DNA from: Pseudomonadota bacterium
Lineage (GTDB): Bacteria; Pseudomonadota; Alphaproteobacteria; Sphingomonadales; Sphingomonadaceae
Assembly (NCBI GenBank): GCA_039818985.1
Contig: JBCBSU010000001.1
Location: forward strand, 274,367 to 338,366
Length of the DNA stretch: 64,000 bases
Direction: 5' to 3'
Within the stretch, counting starts at the first letter, position 1. Each line of letters starts with the position of its first letter. Below the pieces are notes generated by a model. That model saw only the letters and a list, made by a program, of their open reading frames with translations, did not search any database and was not told where the DNA came from. The translations under genes were made by a program, and so were the position numbers. Below, in pieces: positions 19,285 through 27,365 of the stretch.

Positions 19285-19656
19285 ATGAGCTATTTTGACG
19301 GATTTGTCATGGCGGTGCCGACGGCCAACAAGCAGGCCTTTATCGATCATGCCGCGGCGATCGACCCGATTTTCGTAGAGATGGGGGCGTTGCGTGTCGT
19401 CGAAAGCTGGCAGGACGATGTGCCCGAGGGCAAGACCACCGACTTTTTCAGTGCGGTGAAGGCCGAAAAGGACGAGGCCGTGGTCTTCTCCTTTATCGAA
19501 TGGCCGGACAAGGCAACGCGCGATGCCGGGATGGCAAAAATGCAGGACATGGCCAAGGACGACCCGCGCTTTGATATGGAGAAAAACCCCATGCCGTTCG
19601 ATGGCGGGCGGATGATCATGGGCGGGTTTGACAGGGTTTTTGCACTCGAACAATAA
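19285..19656 (+). CDS. DUF1428 family protein
   Basis: A 123-residue cytosolic protein beginning YFDGFVMAVPTANKQAF, with GALRVVESWQDDVPEG and FDGGRMIMGGF, the pattern of the DUF1428 family (dimeric alpha/beta-barrel, ABM-like fold). The length is standard. Its biochemical role is not known. It is first in a run of three same-strand genes with the two VOC-type proteins, which often share small-molecule or stress contexts; this is contextual only. GGGAGAGGGAGTGAAGCG precedes the start. Confidence 0.82.
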   Translation: MSYFDGFVMAVPTANKQAFIDHAAAIDPIFVEMGALRVVESWQDDVPEGKTTDFFSAVKAEKDEAVVFSFIEWPDKATRDAGMAKMQDMAKDDPRFDMEKNPMPFDGGRMIMGGFDRVFALEQ

Positions 19657-19694
19657 GGGCACCGGCCGGAAGGCTGAAAATATGGAGGAAGACA

Positions 19695-20480
19695 ATGGCA
19701 AATAATGTCCATGGTGAATTTACCTGGTATGAGCTGGTGACCAGCGATCTGGCCGCGGCTGAGGATTTTTATGGCAAGGTCGTCGGCTGGAATTTTGCCG
19801 ATAGTGGCATGACTGACCGCGACTATCATTTCTTTACCGCCGGCGATGCGGGCATTGGCGGAATGATGGCATTGACCGACGAAATGAAAAGCGGCGGCGC
19901 ATCGCCCTTCTGGATGGGCTATGTCGAGGTTGATGATGTCGATGCCGGCGCCGAAGCGATCGGCAAGGCGGGCGGCACGGTGCATATGCAGCCATGGGAT
20001 ATCCCCAATGTCGGCCGGATGTCGCTGGTGACCGACCCATCGGGGGCGATGTTTTATATCATGAAGGGTGCGCAGCCGAGCGACAGCCCGGCCTATTCCA
20101 AATATGAGCCGAAAGTCGGCCATTGCGCCTGGAACGAGCTGATGTGCGATGACCCGGAAGCCACGAAGAGCTTTTACAGCGAGCAACTCGGCTGGGCCGC
20201 AGGCGAGAGCATGGATATGGGGCCGATGGGCACATATCACATGATGCAACATGGTGATTATAGCATCGCCGGCATGATGCAAAAGCCCGCTGAAGCGCCG
20301 ATGGCGATGTGGAACTATTATTTCCGCGTTGCCGATATCGACAAGGCTGTGGAGACGGTGAAGGCCGAGGGCGGCCAGGTGATGATGGGCCCGATGGAGA
20401 TTCCCGGTGGCGATTTCTCGGTCAATGCCGTGGACCCGCAAGGCGCGCCCTTCGCGCTGGTGGGGGCGCGGAACGGCTAA
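19695..20480 (+). CDS. Two-domain VOC family (glyoxalase-like) protein
   Basis: A 261-residue protein made of two vicinal-oxygen-chelate repeats. The first covers about 5-120 (FTWYELVTSDLAAAEDFYGKVVGWNF) and the second about 130-260 (CAWNELMCDDPEATKSFYSEQLGWAA). Each has the beta-alpha-beta-beta-beta pattern of glyoxalase/dioxygenase folds. Putative metal ligands are His and Glu residues in MGYVEVDD and MQPWDIP, but the chemistry cannot be assigned. Similar proteins are often annotated glyoxalase I-like or hydroxylase subunit. It sits four bases before the next VOC gene. Confidence 0.85.
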   Translation: MANNVHGEFTWYELVTSDLAAAEDFYGKVVGWNFADSGMTDRDYHFFTAGDAGIGGMMALTDEMKSGGASPFWMGYVEVDDVDAGAEAIGKAGGTVHMQPWDIPNVGRMSLVTDPSGAMFYIMKGAQPSDSPAYSKYEPKVGHCAWNELMCDDPEATKSFYSEQLGWAAGESMDMGPMGTYHMMQHGDYSIAGMMQKPAEAPMAMWNYYFRVADIDKAVETVKAEGGQVMMGPMEIPGGDFSVNAVDPQGAPFALVGARNG

Positions 20481-20483
20481 ACC

Positions 20484-20963
20484 ATGAGCGAACCGACTGG
20501 CAAGGCGACAGTGTTTCTGGGCTTTAATGGAGATGCGGAAGACGCCGTGCGCCATTATGCCCGGACCTTTCCGATGTGCGAGATTGGCGAGGTCCAGCGT
20601 GGCCCGTCGGCTGATGGCGAGGGTCAGGTGTTTATCATCAGCTTCACCATGGCGGGTATTCCATGTGTAGCGCTCAATGTCGGGCCGCATTTTGAGCATA
20701 GTGAGGCATTCTCTTTCCAGATTACCACTGACACCCAGGAAGAAACCGATCATTATTGGGATGCTCTTACCGGCAATGGCGGTGAGGAAAGCCGATGCGG
20801 CTGGTGCAAGGACCGATGGGGCGTTAGCTGGCAGATTACGCCCCGGAAGCTGACAGAAGGCATGGCCGACCCGGATCGCGAGGCGGCAGGCCGGGTGATG
20901 CAGGCGATGATGGCGATGAACAAAATCGACATCGCCGCGATTGAATCGGCGCGGCGGGGGTGA
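20484..20963 (+). CDS. VOC family protein, PhnB/3-demethylubiquinone-type
   Basis: The 159-residue product has the single-domain PhnB-like VOC fold: VFLGFNGDAEDAVRHYARTFP at the start, FTMAGIPCVALN and GPHFEHSEAFSFQI in the middle, and DRWGVSWQITP near the end. The family is sometimes labelled 3-demethylubiquinone-9 3-methyltransferase, a name with weak support. It has no signal peptide. It is the last of a three-gene run and is followed by repeat-rich intergenic DNA. Confidence 0.85.
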   Translation: MSEPTGKATVFLGFNGDAEDAVRHYARTFPMCEIGEVQRGPSADGEGQVFIISFTMAGIPCVALNVGPHFEHSEAFSFQITTDTQEETDHYWDALTGNGGEESRCGWCKDRWGVSWQITPRKLTEGMADPDREAAGRVMQAMMAMNKIDIAAIESARRG

Positions 20964-20983
20964 TTGTAAGAAGTTGATAATCG

Positions 20984-21044
20984 CGCAAAGGCACAAAGAA
21001 ATGGCATCAAGATGCTAGCTCTTAAAAACCTTTGCGCCTTTGCG
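20984..21044. repeat. Imperfect inverted repeat, 15-base arms
   Basis: CGCAAAGGCACAAAG at 20984-20998 is complementary to CTTTGCGCCTTTGCG at 21030-21044 with one mismatch, around a 31-base spacer. No T-run follows. It lies between the convergent VOC and J-domain genes and looks like a mobile-intergenic (REP/MITE-like) or processed-hairpin element. Confidence 0.5.
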
Positions 21045-21060
21045 TGAAATTAGGGTCTCC

Positions 21061-21168
21061 CCCCCTTCAGCGGAGGGATTAAGGGAGGGGACTATCCGCT
21101 TGCGCAGCGCTTATGGAACGTCCCCTCTCCCTTCGCCGCTTCGCGGCTCTTCCCTTCCCCTTCAGGGG
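21061..21168. repeat. C/G-rich intergenic hairpin cluster
   Basis: AAGGGAGGGGAC at 21081-21092 pairs with GTCCCCTCTCCCTT at 21120-21133. Smaller perfect hairpins follow at 21135-21147 (GCCGC-TTC-GCGGC) and 21157-21168 (CCCC-TTCA-GGGG). The CCCCTTCAG motif also appears at 21063. The block fills most of the gap between two convergent genes and resembles a composite intergenic repeat. Confidence 0.5.
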
Positions 21169-21191
21169 AGAGGGCTATTATACAAACACCG

Positions 21192-21803
21192 CTATACAAA
21201 CACTGCCGATTTGCGTAACCGCTGATAGGCCTCGACCACGGCCTGTAGCTGCTTTTCATAGGCGCGGTTGCCGCCATTGCGGTCGGGATGGTATTTGCGC
21301 ACCAGCTCTGAATAACGCCGCCTGATCGCCGAACGGTCAGCATCGGTGGTCAGGCCGAGCGTGGCCAGCGCCTTCTCTTCGCTGCGGTTGAAGGGGTGCA
21401 CGCCGTTCAGCCCGGCGGCATCCTTTGCCGTCTGTGAGCGTGATTGCAGATTCTCCCGGAATCGCGCGCCAATGGCATCGAGCGGGTCGTGAAAATCGGC
21501 CCAGCGCGGGGCATCGACCGGGGTACTGGAAAAGGCGCGGGTTTCGCTGTCCCAGCCATTAGCCGGGCGTTGCGCCTCGTAAATCTCGTCCATGCTCATG
21601 CCGGCGAAATAGTTATAGCCCTGGTTGAAGGCACGGATATGCTCGAGGCAGAACCAGCGCCATTCGCCGGGGCCATCATAGCGCGAGGCGCCAGCGCGCA
21701 GGTCATCGGGCGGCGCGCGGAACTCGCCGGGCTTGTTGCAGCCGGGCCAGTCGCAGCAACGGCCCGAGGCTTCATGGCGGCCATGAAAGCGGTCAGCGCG
21801 CAT
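21192..21803 (-). CDS. J-domain (DnaJ-like) protein of the CobS neighbourhood
   Basis: A 203-residue protein with a C-terminal J domain (about 145-203), marked by the HPD tripeptide in VRKYHPDRNGG. The N-terminus has a four-ligand cluster, CCDWPGCNKPGEF then WFCLEHI, that could bind a metal. The middle, with FNQGYNYFAGMSMDEIYEAQ, is conserved in the alphaproteobacterial J-proteins encoded beside cobS and bolA. It probably recruits DnaK to a client, possibly the CobST complex, but this is inference. It is divergent from bolA with about 95 bases between starts. Confidence 0.88.
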   Translation of the reverse strand: MRADRFHGRHEASGRCCDWPGCNKPGEFRAPPDDLRAGASRYDGPGEWRWFCLEHIRAFNQGYNYFAGMSMDEIYEAQRPANGWDSETRAFSSTPVDAPRWADFHDPLDAIGARFRENLQSRSQTAKDAAGLNGVHPFNRSEEKALATLGLTTDADRSAIRRRYSELVRKYHPDRNGGNRAYEKQLQAVVEAYQRLRKSAVFV

Positions 21804-21897
21804 GCTGGCAGAGGGTCAGGACTATGGGCATGGATGCTATAATATAGGCACTGCTTTTGGCTTGTCGACGCTGTGGCTAGAGCCTAGTTTGACGATC

Positions 21898-22176
21898 ATG
21901 CAAAAAATATCCGTCCAGCAGGAAATCGAACAGCTTTTGACCGACGCCTTTTCGCCGGAAAAGCTGGAAGTCATCAATGACAGCGCCAGCCATCGTGGCC
22001 ATATGGGTGATGATGGCAGCGGCGAATCGCACTTCACCGTGGTGATCGAGAGCGCGTCTTTCGAGGGCAAGTCGCGGCTCGAACGCCAGCGCATGGTCAA
22101 CAAGGCGCTGGGCGATCTGCCGGGGCAGCGCGTGCATGCGCTGGCAATCAAGGCCAGCGCACCAGGCGGAGCCTGA
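21898..22176 (+). CDS. bolA: BolA family protein
   Basis: BolA-type proteins are small class II KH-like folds that work with monothiol glutaredoxins in iron-sulfur or stress regulation. The 92-residue product has the family core DSASHRGHMGDDGSGESHFTV (its two ends lie at residues about 27 and 47) and SRLERQRMVNKALGD. A longer frame from 21802 adds 32 residues with no family similarity, so the internal ATG is chosen. In alphaproteobacteria bolA commonly neighbours the J-domain and cobS genes, as here. Confidence 0.9.
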   Translation: MQKISVQQEIEQLLTDAFSPEKLEVINDSASHRGHMGDDGSGESHFTVVIESASFEGKSRLERQRMVNKALGDLPGQRVHALAIKASAPGGA

Positions 22177-22179
22177 GCC

Positions 22180-22560
22180 TTGGCCATCGACAAGCTCCGC
22201 CTTGATGCCGCCTTCGCCACTATCGACGGCTATTGGCAGCCGAAAATTGCCGCTGATGTCAATGATGCGCAGGTCAAGCTGGCCAAGTTTCAGGGTGCGT
22301 TTGACTGGCATCATCATGAGACGGAAGACGAGCTTTTTCTGGTGATTGCCGGCGAGATGCGCATGGGCCTGCGCGATGGTGAGAGTGAGCGTTTCGTCGA
22401 TCTGGAGCCGGGTGAGCTGATTCTGGTGCCGCATGGTGTACCACATCGCCCCGAGGCGCTGAGCGAGGAATGCCATGTGCTGCTGGTCGAGCCGAACAGC
22501 ACGCTGAACACCGGCAATGTCACCAATGACCGTACGGTCATCGATCTGGAGCGGTTATGA
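22180..22560 (+). CDS. Cupin domain protein, TTG start
   Basis: A 126-residue single-domain cupin. Metal-site motif one is WHHHETEDELFLVIAGEM (around residues 44-61) and motif two is PHGVPHRP. No specific substrate can be given. The start is a TTG three bases after the bolA stop; the next in-frame methionine would remove the first cupin motif. The stop overlaps the pirin start in an ATGA junction. The order bolA-cupin-pirin therefore looks like one transcript. Confidence 0.85.
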   Translation: MAIDKLRLDAAFATIDGYWQPKIAADVNDAQVKLAKFQGAFDWHHHETEDELFLVIAGEMRMGLRDGESERFVDLEPGELILVPHGVPHRPEALSEECHVLLVEPNSTLNTGNVTNDRTVIDLERL

Positions 22561-23450
22561 CACCGATCACCGAGACGGTTCTGCCGGTGACGCATGATCT
22601 CGGCGCGTTCGAGGTGCGGCGGATATTGCCGTCGCGCAAACGCGCCATGGTCGGGCCGTTTATCTTTGTCGATCAGTTCGGCCCGGCGCAATTGCCGGTC
22701 GGCAATGATCTGGGCGTGCGACCGCACCCGCATATCGGTCTGGCGACCGTCACGTATCTGTTTGAGGGCGCGATCGAGCATCGCGACAGCCTGGGCAGTC
22801 ATCAAACGATCCGCCCCGGCGAGGTCAATCTGATGACTGCGGGCAAGGGCATTGTCCATTCCGAGCGTTCCCCCCGAACCGAGATGGACAAGGGTGCCCG
22901 CCTGTTCGGGATGCAGACCTGGTTGGCGCTGCCCGATGGTAAGGAAGAGATTGACCCGGCTTTCGAGAATATCGGCAGCGATGCCCTGCCGCTGATCGAG
23001 GATGCCGGGGCCAGCGCACGCGTGATCATGGGGGATCTTTGGGGCCAGTCTGCCCCGACGACATGCTATAGCCCGACCATCTATGCTGATATCCTGCTCG
23101 GCGTGGGCGGCGCGATCCCGATTGACAGCGAAGCCGATGAGCGCGCGTTGCTACTGGTCGAGGGCGATGCCGCTATCGGTGGTCTGCCGATGGAGATGTT
23201 CACGCTCTATATCCTGGCACCCGGCGAGAAACCGAAGCTGGAGAGCATCAGCGGCGGTCGTGCCATGCTGCTCGGCGGCGCGCCAATTGGCAGCAGCCGC
23301 CATATCTGGTGGAACTTCGTATCCTCATCGAATGAACGCATCAAACAGGCGCAGCAGGACTGGAATGCCGGGCGCTTCCCCAAAGTGCCGGGGGATGAGA
23401 AAGAGTTCATCCCCATCCCCGATGTGCCATTAACGCGGGGGCGGGGCTAG
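22557..23450 (+). CDS. Pirin family protein
   Basis: Pirins are two-cupin iron proteins; some oxidise quercetin, others act as regulators. The 297-residue product has the N-terminal metal cupin with RPHPHIGLATVTYLFEGAIEHRDS and IVHSER, giving the three His and one Glu expected to hold iron, and a second degenerate cupin (about 160-280) with PIGSSRHIWWNFVSSS typical of pirins. It overlaps the upstream cupin gene by four bases (ATGA) and ends just before an inverted repeat. Confidence 0.92.
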   Translation: MTPITETVLPVTHDLGAFEVRRILPSRKRAMVGPFIFVDQFGPAQLPVGNDLGVRPHPHIGLATVTYLFEGAIEHRDSLGSHQTIRPGEVNLMTAGKGIVHSERSPRTEMDKGARLFGMQTWLALPDGKEEIDPAFENIGSDALPLIEDAGASARVIMGDLWGQSAPTTCYSPTIYADILLGVGGAIPIDSEADERALLLVEGDAAIGGLPMEMFTLYILAPGEKPKLESISGGRAMLLGGAPIGSSRHIWWNFVSSSNERIKQAQQDWNAGRFPKVPGDEKEFIPIPDVPLTRGRG

Positions 23451-23472
23451 CGCCCGCCTAACCGCACCCTTG

Positions 23473-23544
23473 CCCGTTCGTCTCGAGCGAAGTCGAGAGA
23501 CAGGAGATTGCCACGGCGTCTCGACTTCGCTTGACGCGGACGGG
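23473..23544. repeat. Intergenic inverted repeat (REP-like)
   Basis: The left arm at 23473-23501 (starting CCCGTTCGTCTCGAG) and the right arm at 23518-23544 (ending GCGGACGGG) are complementary apart from a few mismatches. The left arm also folds on itself (TCTCGA-GCGAAG-TCGAGA). It lies between convergent genes. The sequence resembles the CCGTTCG...GTCGAAG/TCGAGA repeats common in sphingomonad intergenic DNA, and a related one is at 26148. Confidence 0.6.
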
Positions 23545-23559
23545 GTTGAAGGAATCTCG

Positions 23560-24807
23560 CTATTCCGTTTTAGATGTGCCCAAATCCGGTTCCCGATAGC
23601 CATCGGGAAATGTAATCGGCCAGTCAAAGGCCTCATCGGCTGAGATGCGCAGTTCATAAGCCAATCGGCGTCCGGCCTCGCCATTGGTCAGTACGATAAA
23701 ACCATTGCCTTGTGTCGGCTGCCCTTCGATCCAGCTCTGATAATGGTCATTGGCGCCGCCATGATGGAATACAAGCATATCGCCCTCGCCATTGAGCCGC
23801 GGACCAAGGCCATGCCAGCTTAAGGGCACGCGCGTCAGCATATCGGCTCTGAGTTCAGCGGAGAGGAAGTCCTCATCCTGCATCAGCGCGAGGACAAAGC
23901 GTGCCATATCGCCTGCGCTTGTCCATAGGCCGGATGCGGCTATTTCGGGAAAAGATTCATAGCCTCGCGGCAGGGCCTTGGGCTTGCCTTGCCTGTCATG
24001 CGCCCTGGCGATATTGCCATGGCTTTCGGGCAGCGGGCTGGCAAAGGTGCTGCGTGTCATCCCCAACGGCTCGAACACATATTTACGCGCCGCTTCGGCA
24101 TAGGGCATGCCGGTCACATCTTCGACCACGACCTGGCTGACGGTGATACCGCCGCCGGAATATTTCATTTTGCTGCCCGGTGTGAACAGCACGCGCACCG
24201 GCTCATGTTTGGCAGGCTTTTCTCCGTTTAATGTCTGGAGCGCAGTGGGCAGCGCTTTGCCCGGTTTGAAATCGGGGAAACCATGCTGACTGAACCCCGA
24301 TGTGTGCGCCAGCAGCATGCGCAATGTGATCTTATGGCCGCTGCTATATTCATTCTCCGGCACTTTCCACGATGTCAGATAGGTGTTTAGGTCGGTGTCC
24401 AGATCGACCTTTCCTTCCTGCACTAGGCGCAGGATCAGCGCCGCATTGATGACCTTGCTGACAGAGCCCGCGGAAAATACGGTGTTTGCATCGACTGGCT
24501 CGCCCGAAGTGGCGGATTGTACACCATAGCCTTTGGCGAGGATGATCTTGCCATTATCGATGATTGCAACGCCCATGCCGGGGACACCATAATTCTCCAT
24601 GCGCTGCTCTATGGTCCAGCGTTCGGCATCGGGATTGTCGCGTTCGCGCAGATTTTTGAGCTGCGTTTCAAGACGCGCAATCCGCGCCCCGTCGCTATCG
24701 GCAATTGTGGCTTCGGGCTGGACCTGGGCGTTATGTGCCAGTGCGGCAGGCGCACATGCGCTGATCAGGGAAAGAGTGATGATGGCTTTGGGGAAGTTTT
24801 TGAGCAT
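23560..24807 (-). CDS. Serine hydrolase, class C beta-lactamase/DD-peptidase fold
   Basis: A 415-residue exported penicillin-recognising enzyme. The signal peptide ends near LAHA (residue about 25). The catalytic SxxK is SVSK in FSAGSVSKVINAAL, a Tyr motif is KYSGGGITVSQ, and the third motif is HHGG in VFHHGGANDHYQ. The fold includes esterases, D-aminopeptidases and beta-lactamases, and lacking the YxN of true AmpC this is more likely an esterase or peptidase. It acts in the periplasm or outside. A run of conserved GYGVQSATSGEPVD-type sequence precedes the serine. Confidence 0.87.
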   Translation of the reverse strand: MLKNFPKAIITLSLISACAPAALAHNAQVQPEATIADSDGARIARLETQLKNLRERDNPDAERWTIEQRMENYGVPGMGVAIIDNGKIILAKGYGVQSATSGEPVDANTVFSAGSVSKVINAALILRLVQEGKVDLDTDLNTYLTSWKVPENEYSSGHKITLRMLLAHTSGFSQHGFPDFKPGKALPTALQTLNGEKPAKHEPVRVLFTPGSKMKYSGGGITVSQVVVEDVTGMPYAEAARKYVFEPLGMTRSTFASPLPESHGNIARAHDRQGKPKALPRGYESFPEIAASGLWTSAGDMARFVLALMQDEDFLSAELRADMLTRVPLSWHGLGPRLNGEGDMLVFHHGGANDHYQSWIEGQPTQGNGFIVLTNGEAGRRLAYELRISADEAFDWPITFPDGYREPDLGTSKTE

Positions 24808-24946
24808 GGATTATCTTTCGTTTACATCTGTAGTTGATGGGTGTGTAGTGTGCATAATACAGCAATGTCAATGCTGATTTGCTGCTTGCCGTCTGTGGTC
24901 TGATCTTGGGCTTGCAAAAGGCAGGGCGAATGCGGATGATCAGGCT

Positions 24947-25876
24947 ATGACCGATCAGATTCCCCCCTTCGACCTTACCCGTATATCCCTCTCGACAGGC
25001 GTTGAACTGGACGTCGCCCTGGCCGGAGCTGAGGATGCGCCACCATTGATTCTGCTCCACGGCTTTCCCGAATCGCACCGCACCTGGCGGCATCAGATTG
25101 CGCATTTCGCCAGGACGCATCGCGTCATCGCGCCTGATCAGCGCGGCTATGCCGGTTCATCCAAGCCCGAGGGCGTCAGCGAATATACAGTGCAGAAGCT
25201 GGTCGGCGATGTGGTGGCGCTGGCCGATGCGCTGGGTGTGGATCAATTCGCACTGGCCGGGCATGATTGGGGTGGTGCGGGCGCTTGGGCTACGGCGCTG
25301 ACCCATCCGCATCGGGTCGAGAAGCTGATCATCGCCAATGCGCCGCATCCCTATACCTATCAGAAGGCGATTTATACCGATCCGGACCAGCGCGCGGCGA
25401 CGCAATATATTACCGCCTTTCGCGGACCTGACTTTGAGGCCTATGTCGAGCGCAAGGGCTGGGATGCCTATTATAAGGAGAATTTCGCCGACCATGTGCA
25501 GACCCCGATTCCGGAGGAAGAACGGCAAATCTATCTGCAGCAATGGCAGATGCCCGGTGCCTTTACCGCGATGATCAACTGGTATCGTGCCAGCGCGATT
25601 ACCATTCCGCCGGTCGATTATCATGGACCGCCGCCACCTGCGGTGCAGGCATTTCTCGACAAGCCCTTTCCGGTGCTGAAAATGCCGGTGCTGCTGATCT
25701 GGGCGATGGACGACCATGCGCTGCGGCCATCATTGCTCGACGGCATCCATTCGCTGATTGCCAAGCTGATGCTGGTAAAGCTACCCGGCGGGCATTTTGT
25801 CACCTGGGAGAATCATGAGGCGGTGACCGATGCTATGGACGAGTTCCTGAATGGGGATGTCACGCCGGTGACATAG
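24947..25876 (+). CDS. Alpha/beta hydrolase, epoxide-hydrolase-like
   Basis: A 309-residue cytosolic hydrolase. The oxyanion motif is HGFPESHRTW (around residues 32-41), the nucleophile elbow is GHDWGG with D107, the acid is in WAMDDHALRP, and the catalytic His is in PGGHFVTWEN. An Asp nucleophile with the HGFPE motif is characteristic of soluble epoxide hydrolases and haloalkane or fluoroacetate dehalogenases. Epoxide hydrolase is favoured because Tyr residues sit in the cap region, but the substrate is unknown. It is a single gene diverging from the serine hydrolase gene. Confidence 0.88.
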   Translation: MTDQIPPFDLTRISLSTGVELDVALAGAEDAPPLILLHGFPESHRTWRHQIAHFARTHRVIAPDQRGYAGSSKPEGVSEYTVQKLVGDVVALADALGVDQFALAGHDWGGAGAWATALTHPHRVEKLIIANAPHPYTYQKAIYTDPDQRAATQYITAFRGPDFEAYVERKGWDAYYKENFADHVQTPIPEEERQIYLQQWQMPGAFTAMINWYRASAITIPPVDYHGPPPPAVQAFLDKPFPVLKMPVLLIWAMDDHALRPSLLDGIHSLIAKLMLVKLPGGHFVTWENHEAVTDAMDEFLNGDVTPVT

Positions 25877-25910
25877 AGCGATGCCAATTCTCCGGTAAAG
25901 GAGAATGGCC

Positions 25911-26132
25911 ATGTCCGATGATCGCGATATCGAAAAAAGCTATCTGAAAAAAGAGCATATCGCCAAGCTGCAGCGGCTGGTCGAGAGCCTGAAAGCGGGC
26001 AAGGCCTATACCATTCAGGTCGATGGCGAGCGGCTTTATGTCCCGTCCCATGCGCAACTGTCGATTGAGCATGAGCGCAATGGTGATGTGGAAGAACTGG
26101 AATTTCAGCTGCGCTGGACGCGTAGCAGCTAG
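25911..26132 (+). CDS. Amphi-Trp domain protein
   Basis: A 73-residue protein that fits the amphi-Trp family: DIEKSYLKKEHIAKLQRLVESL, AYTIQVDGERLYVPSHAQLSIEHE, then EELEFQLRW with a Trp near the C-terminus (peptides are cited by their ends: DIEKSY, EHERNGD, LRWTRSS). Two ATGs are in frame; AAAGGAG at 25897-25903 is seven bases from the second one, so that start is used. Function is unknown. It is 34 bases after the epoxide-hydrolase-like gene. Confidence 0.8.
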   Translation: MSDDRDIEKSYLKKEHIAKLQRLVESLKAGKAYTIQVDGERLYVPSHAQLSIEHERNGDVEELEFQLRWTRSS

Positions 26133-26147
26133 AATCTAGAAGATTCC

Positions 26148-26226
26148 CCGTTCGCCCTGAGCTTGTCGAAGGGCCGTATTTGCCTTGAAAAGAAGAGCAG
26201 GGCTTCGACAGGCTCAGCCCGAACGG
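26148..26226. repeat. Intergenic inverted repeat (REP-like)
   Basis: The left arm 26148-26173 (CCGTTCGCCCTGAGCTTGTC onward) is complementary to the right arm 26201-26226 (GGCTTCGACAGGCTCAGCCC onward) with few mismatches, around a 27-base spacer. It sits between convergent genes. Elements containing TTCGCCCTGAGC-TGTCGAAGG are widespread in sphingomonads and some other proteobacteria. Confidence 0.65.
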
Positions 26227-26240
26227 ATTTATGCCACAAT

Positions 26241-27320
26241 CTAGTCACTCCATTCCACCCATTTGCCATGGGCATGGGCGGTGCCGAGCGTGGTCCAGTC
26301 TGTACCGCCGGGCCAATAGCGCACCCTCAGTTCGTGTCGTAACGTGTCGCGGTTCGATTCGACCATGATCCAGGCCAGCGGCGTATCGCTCGTAGCCTGC
26401 GCGCCAGCGCTTTCCATCGCTTCGGTAATGTGCTGCCGGGTCGCATCGGGCAGATAGACCCAGACGATCGAGTGCATCAGCACCCGTGTCGTACCCGGCG
26501 CTTGCGGCCCTGTCAGCAGGGTGTCGACAAAGTCTGCGGCGTCGGCGCGGATCAGTTCTGGTGGTTCGGCACGTGCCATCGCAATCGCCGTTTCCATGCG
26601 GTGGAAACGGTCGGGATGCTCGGGCCAGATATAAGCCTTTAAGCGCCCTGCCGCCGTCTCATCGGTGAGGTCGATCGGATTGATATCCGCGCCTTGCAGC
26701 GAGACGATTTCTATATCCTGCCGCGGTGGTGGCGAGCCGCGCCATTTGGGGCGAAGCTCTATAGCGGCATCCTCCGGCCCGACCGCAACACCGCCAAGAT
26801 CGAAATGAAACCGGTCCATCATGAGATTGATCCCGGCGCTCGAACCCAGCTCGTTCAGCGCGAAGCGCGGCGGCAGGGCCTGCTGTGCCAGCCACAGCAT
26901 CGCGGCAGCGAAGTTGCTCGAACGACCCGCTTCATTGGTCTGGGGCGGGGTATCGAGCCAGGGCAGCAGAAACGCTTCATGCCGGGCCAGCGCTGCGCCG
27001 ATCAGCTTTTCCGCATTGGCGAGCGCTGTGGCTTCACCCGCATAAAGTGGAGCAAGATCAGGCTCCTCACCCGCCAGATGCAGTGCATGAAAGCCCCCGG
27101 CGCAGCGCAGCGGCAGGCCATCACCCAGCGGATGTCCGGCCCAGCCAAGTACGCGACGGCCAAAGGCGGTAGCTGCTGCCTGTTCGTCCTGATGCAGCAG
27201 CGCCGACAGTGCCTCGCATACCCGAGCAGTGATCGGCGCGCCATTGGCGGTGCAATAGGCAAGCTGGTTGGCAAAGGCCTCGGCGACGCTGGGAAATCTC
27301 TTATCCGTTTCATCGGCCAT
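26241..27320 (-). CDS. DUF2332 family protein
   Basis: A 359-residue cytosolic protein matching DUF2332: [23 protein letters not shown] at the start, [22 protein letters not shown] in the middle, and a region like a SAM-methyltransferase fold ([22 protein letters not shown]). The chemistry is not established for the family. The gene diverges from hisG with 45 bases between starts. Confidence 0.85.
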   Translation of the reverse strand: MADETDKRFPSVAEAFANQLAYCTANGAPITARVCEALSALLHQDEQAAATAFGRRVLGWAGHPLGDGLPLRCAGGFHALHLAGEEPDLAPLYAGEATALANAEKLIGAALARHEAFLLPWLDTPPQTNEAGRSSNFAAAMLWLAQQALPPRFALNELGSSAGINLMMDRFHFDLGGVAVGPEDAAIELRPKWRGSPPPRQDIEIVSLQGADINPIDLTDETAAGRLKAYIWPEHPDRFHRMETAIAMARAEPPELIRADAADFVDTLLTGPQAPGTTRVLMHSIVWVYLPDATRQHITEAMESAGAQATSDTPLAWIMVESNRDTLRHELRVRYWPGGTDWTTLGTAHAHGKWVEWSD

Positions 27321-27365
27321 GTCGTTATTGCCCTTTCTCCATGCAGTGCTTACATGGCCGCACCT

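Noticed and set aside
19347-20996. 549-codon minus-strand frame over DUF1428 and two VOC genes
   Set aside because: The plus-strand genes match known families and have good starts; the antisense product shows no domain.
26694-27365. Upstream extension of the hisG reading frame
   Set aside because: It is antisense to the DUF2332 gene and HisG similarity starts only at 27366.
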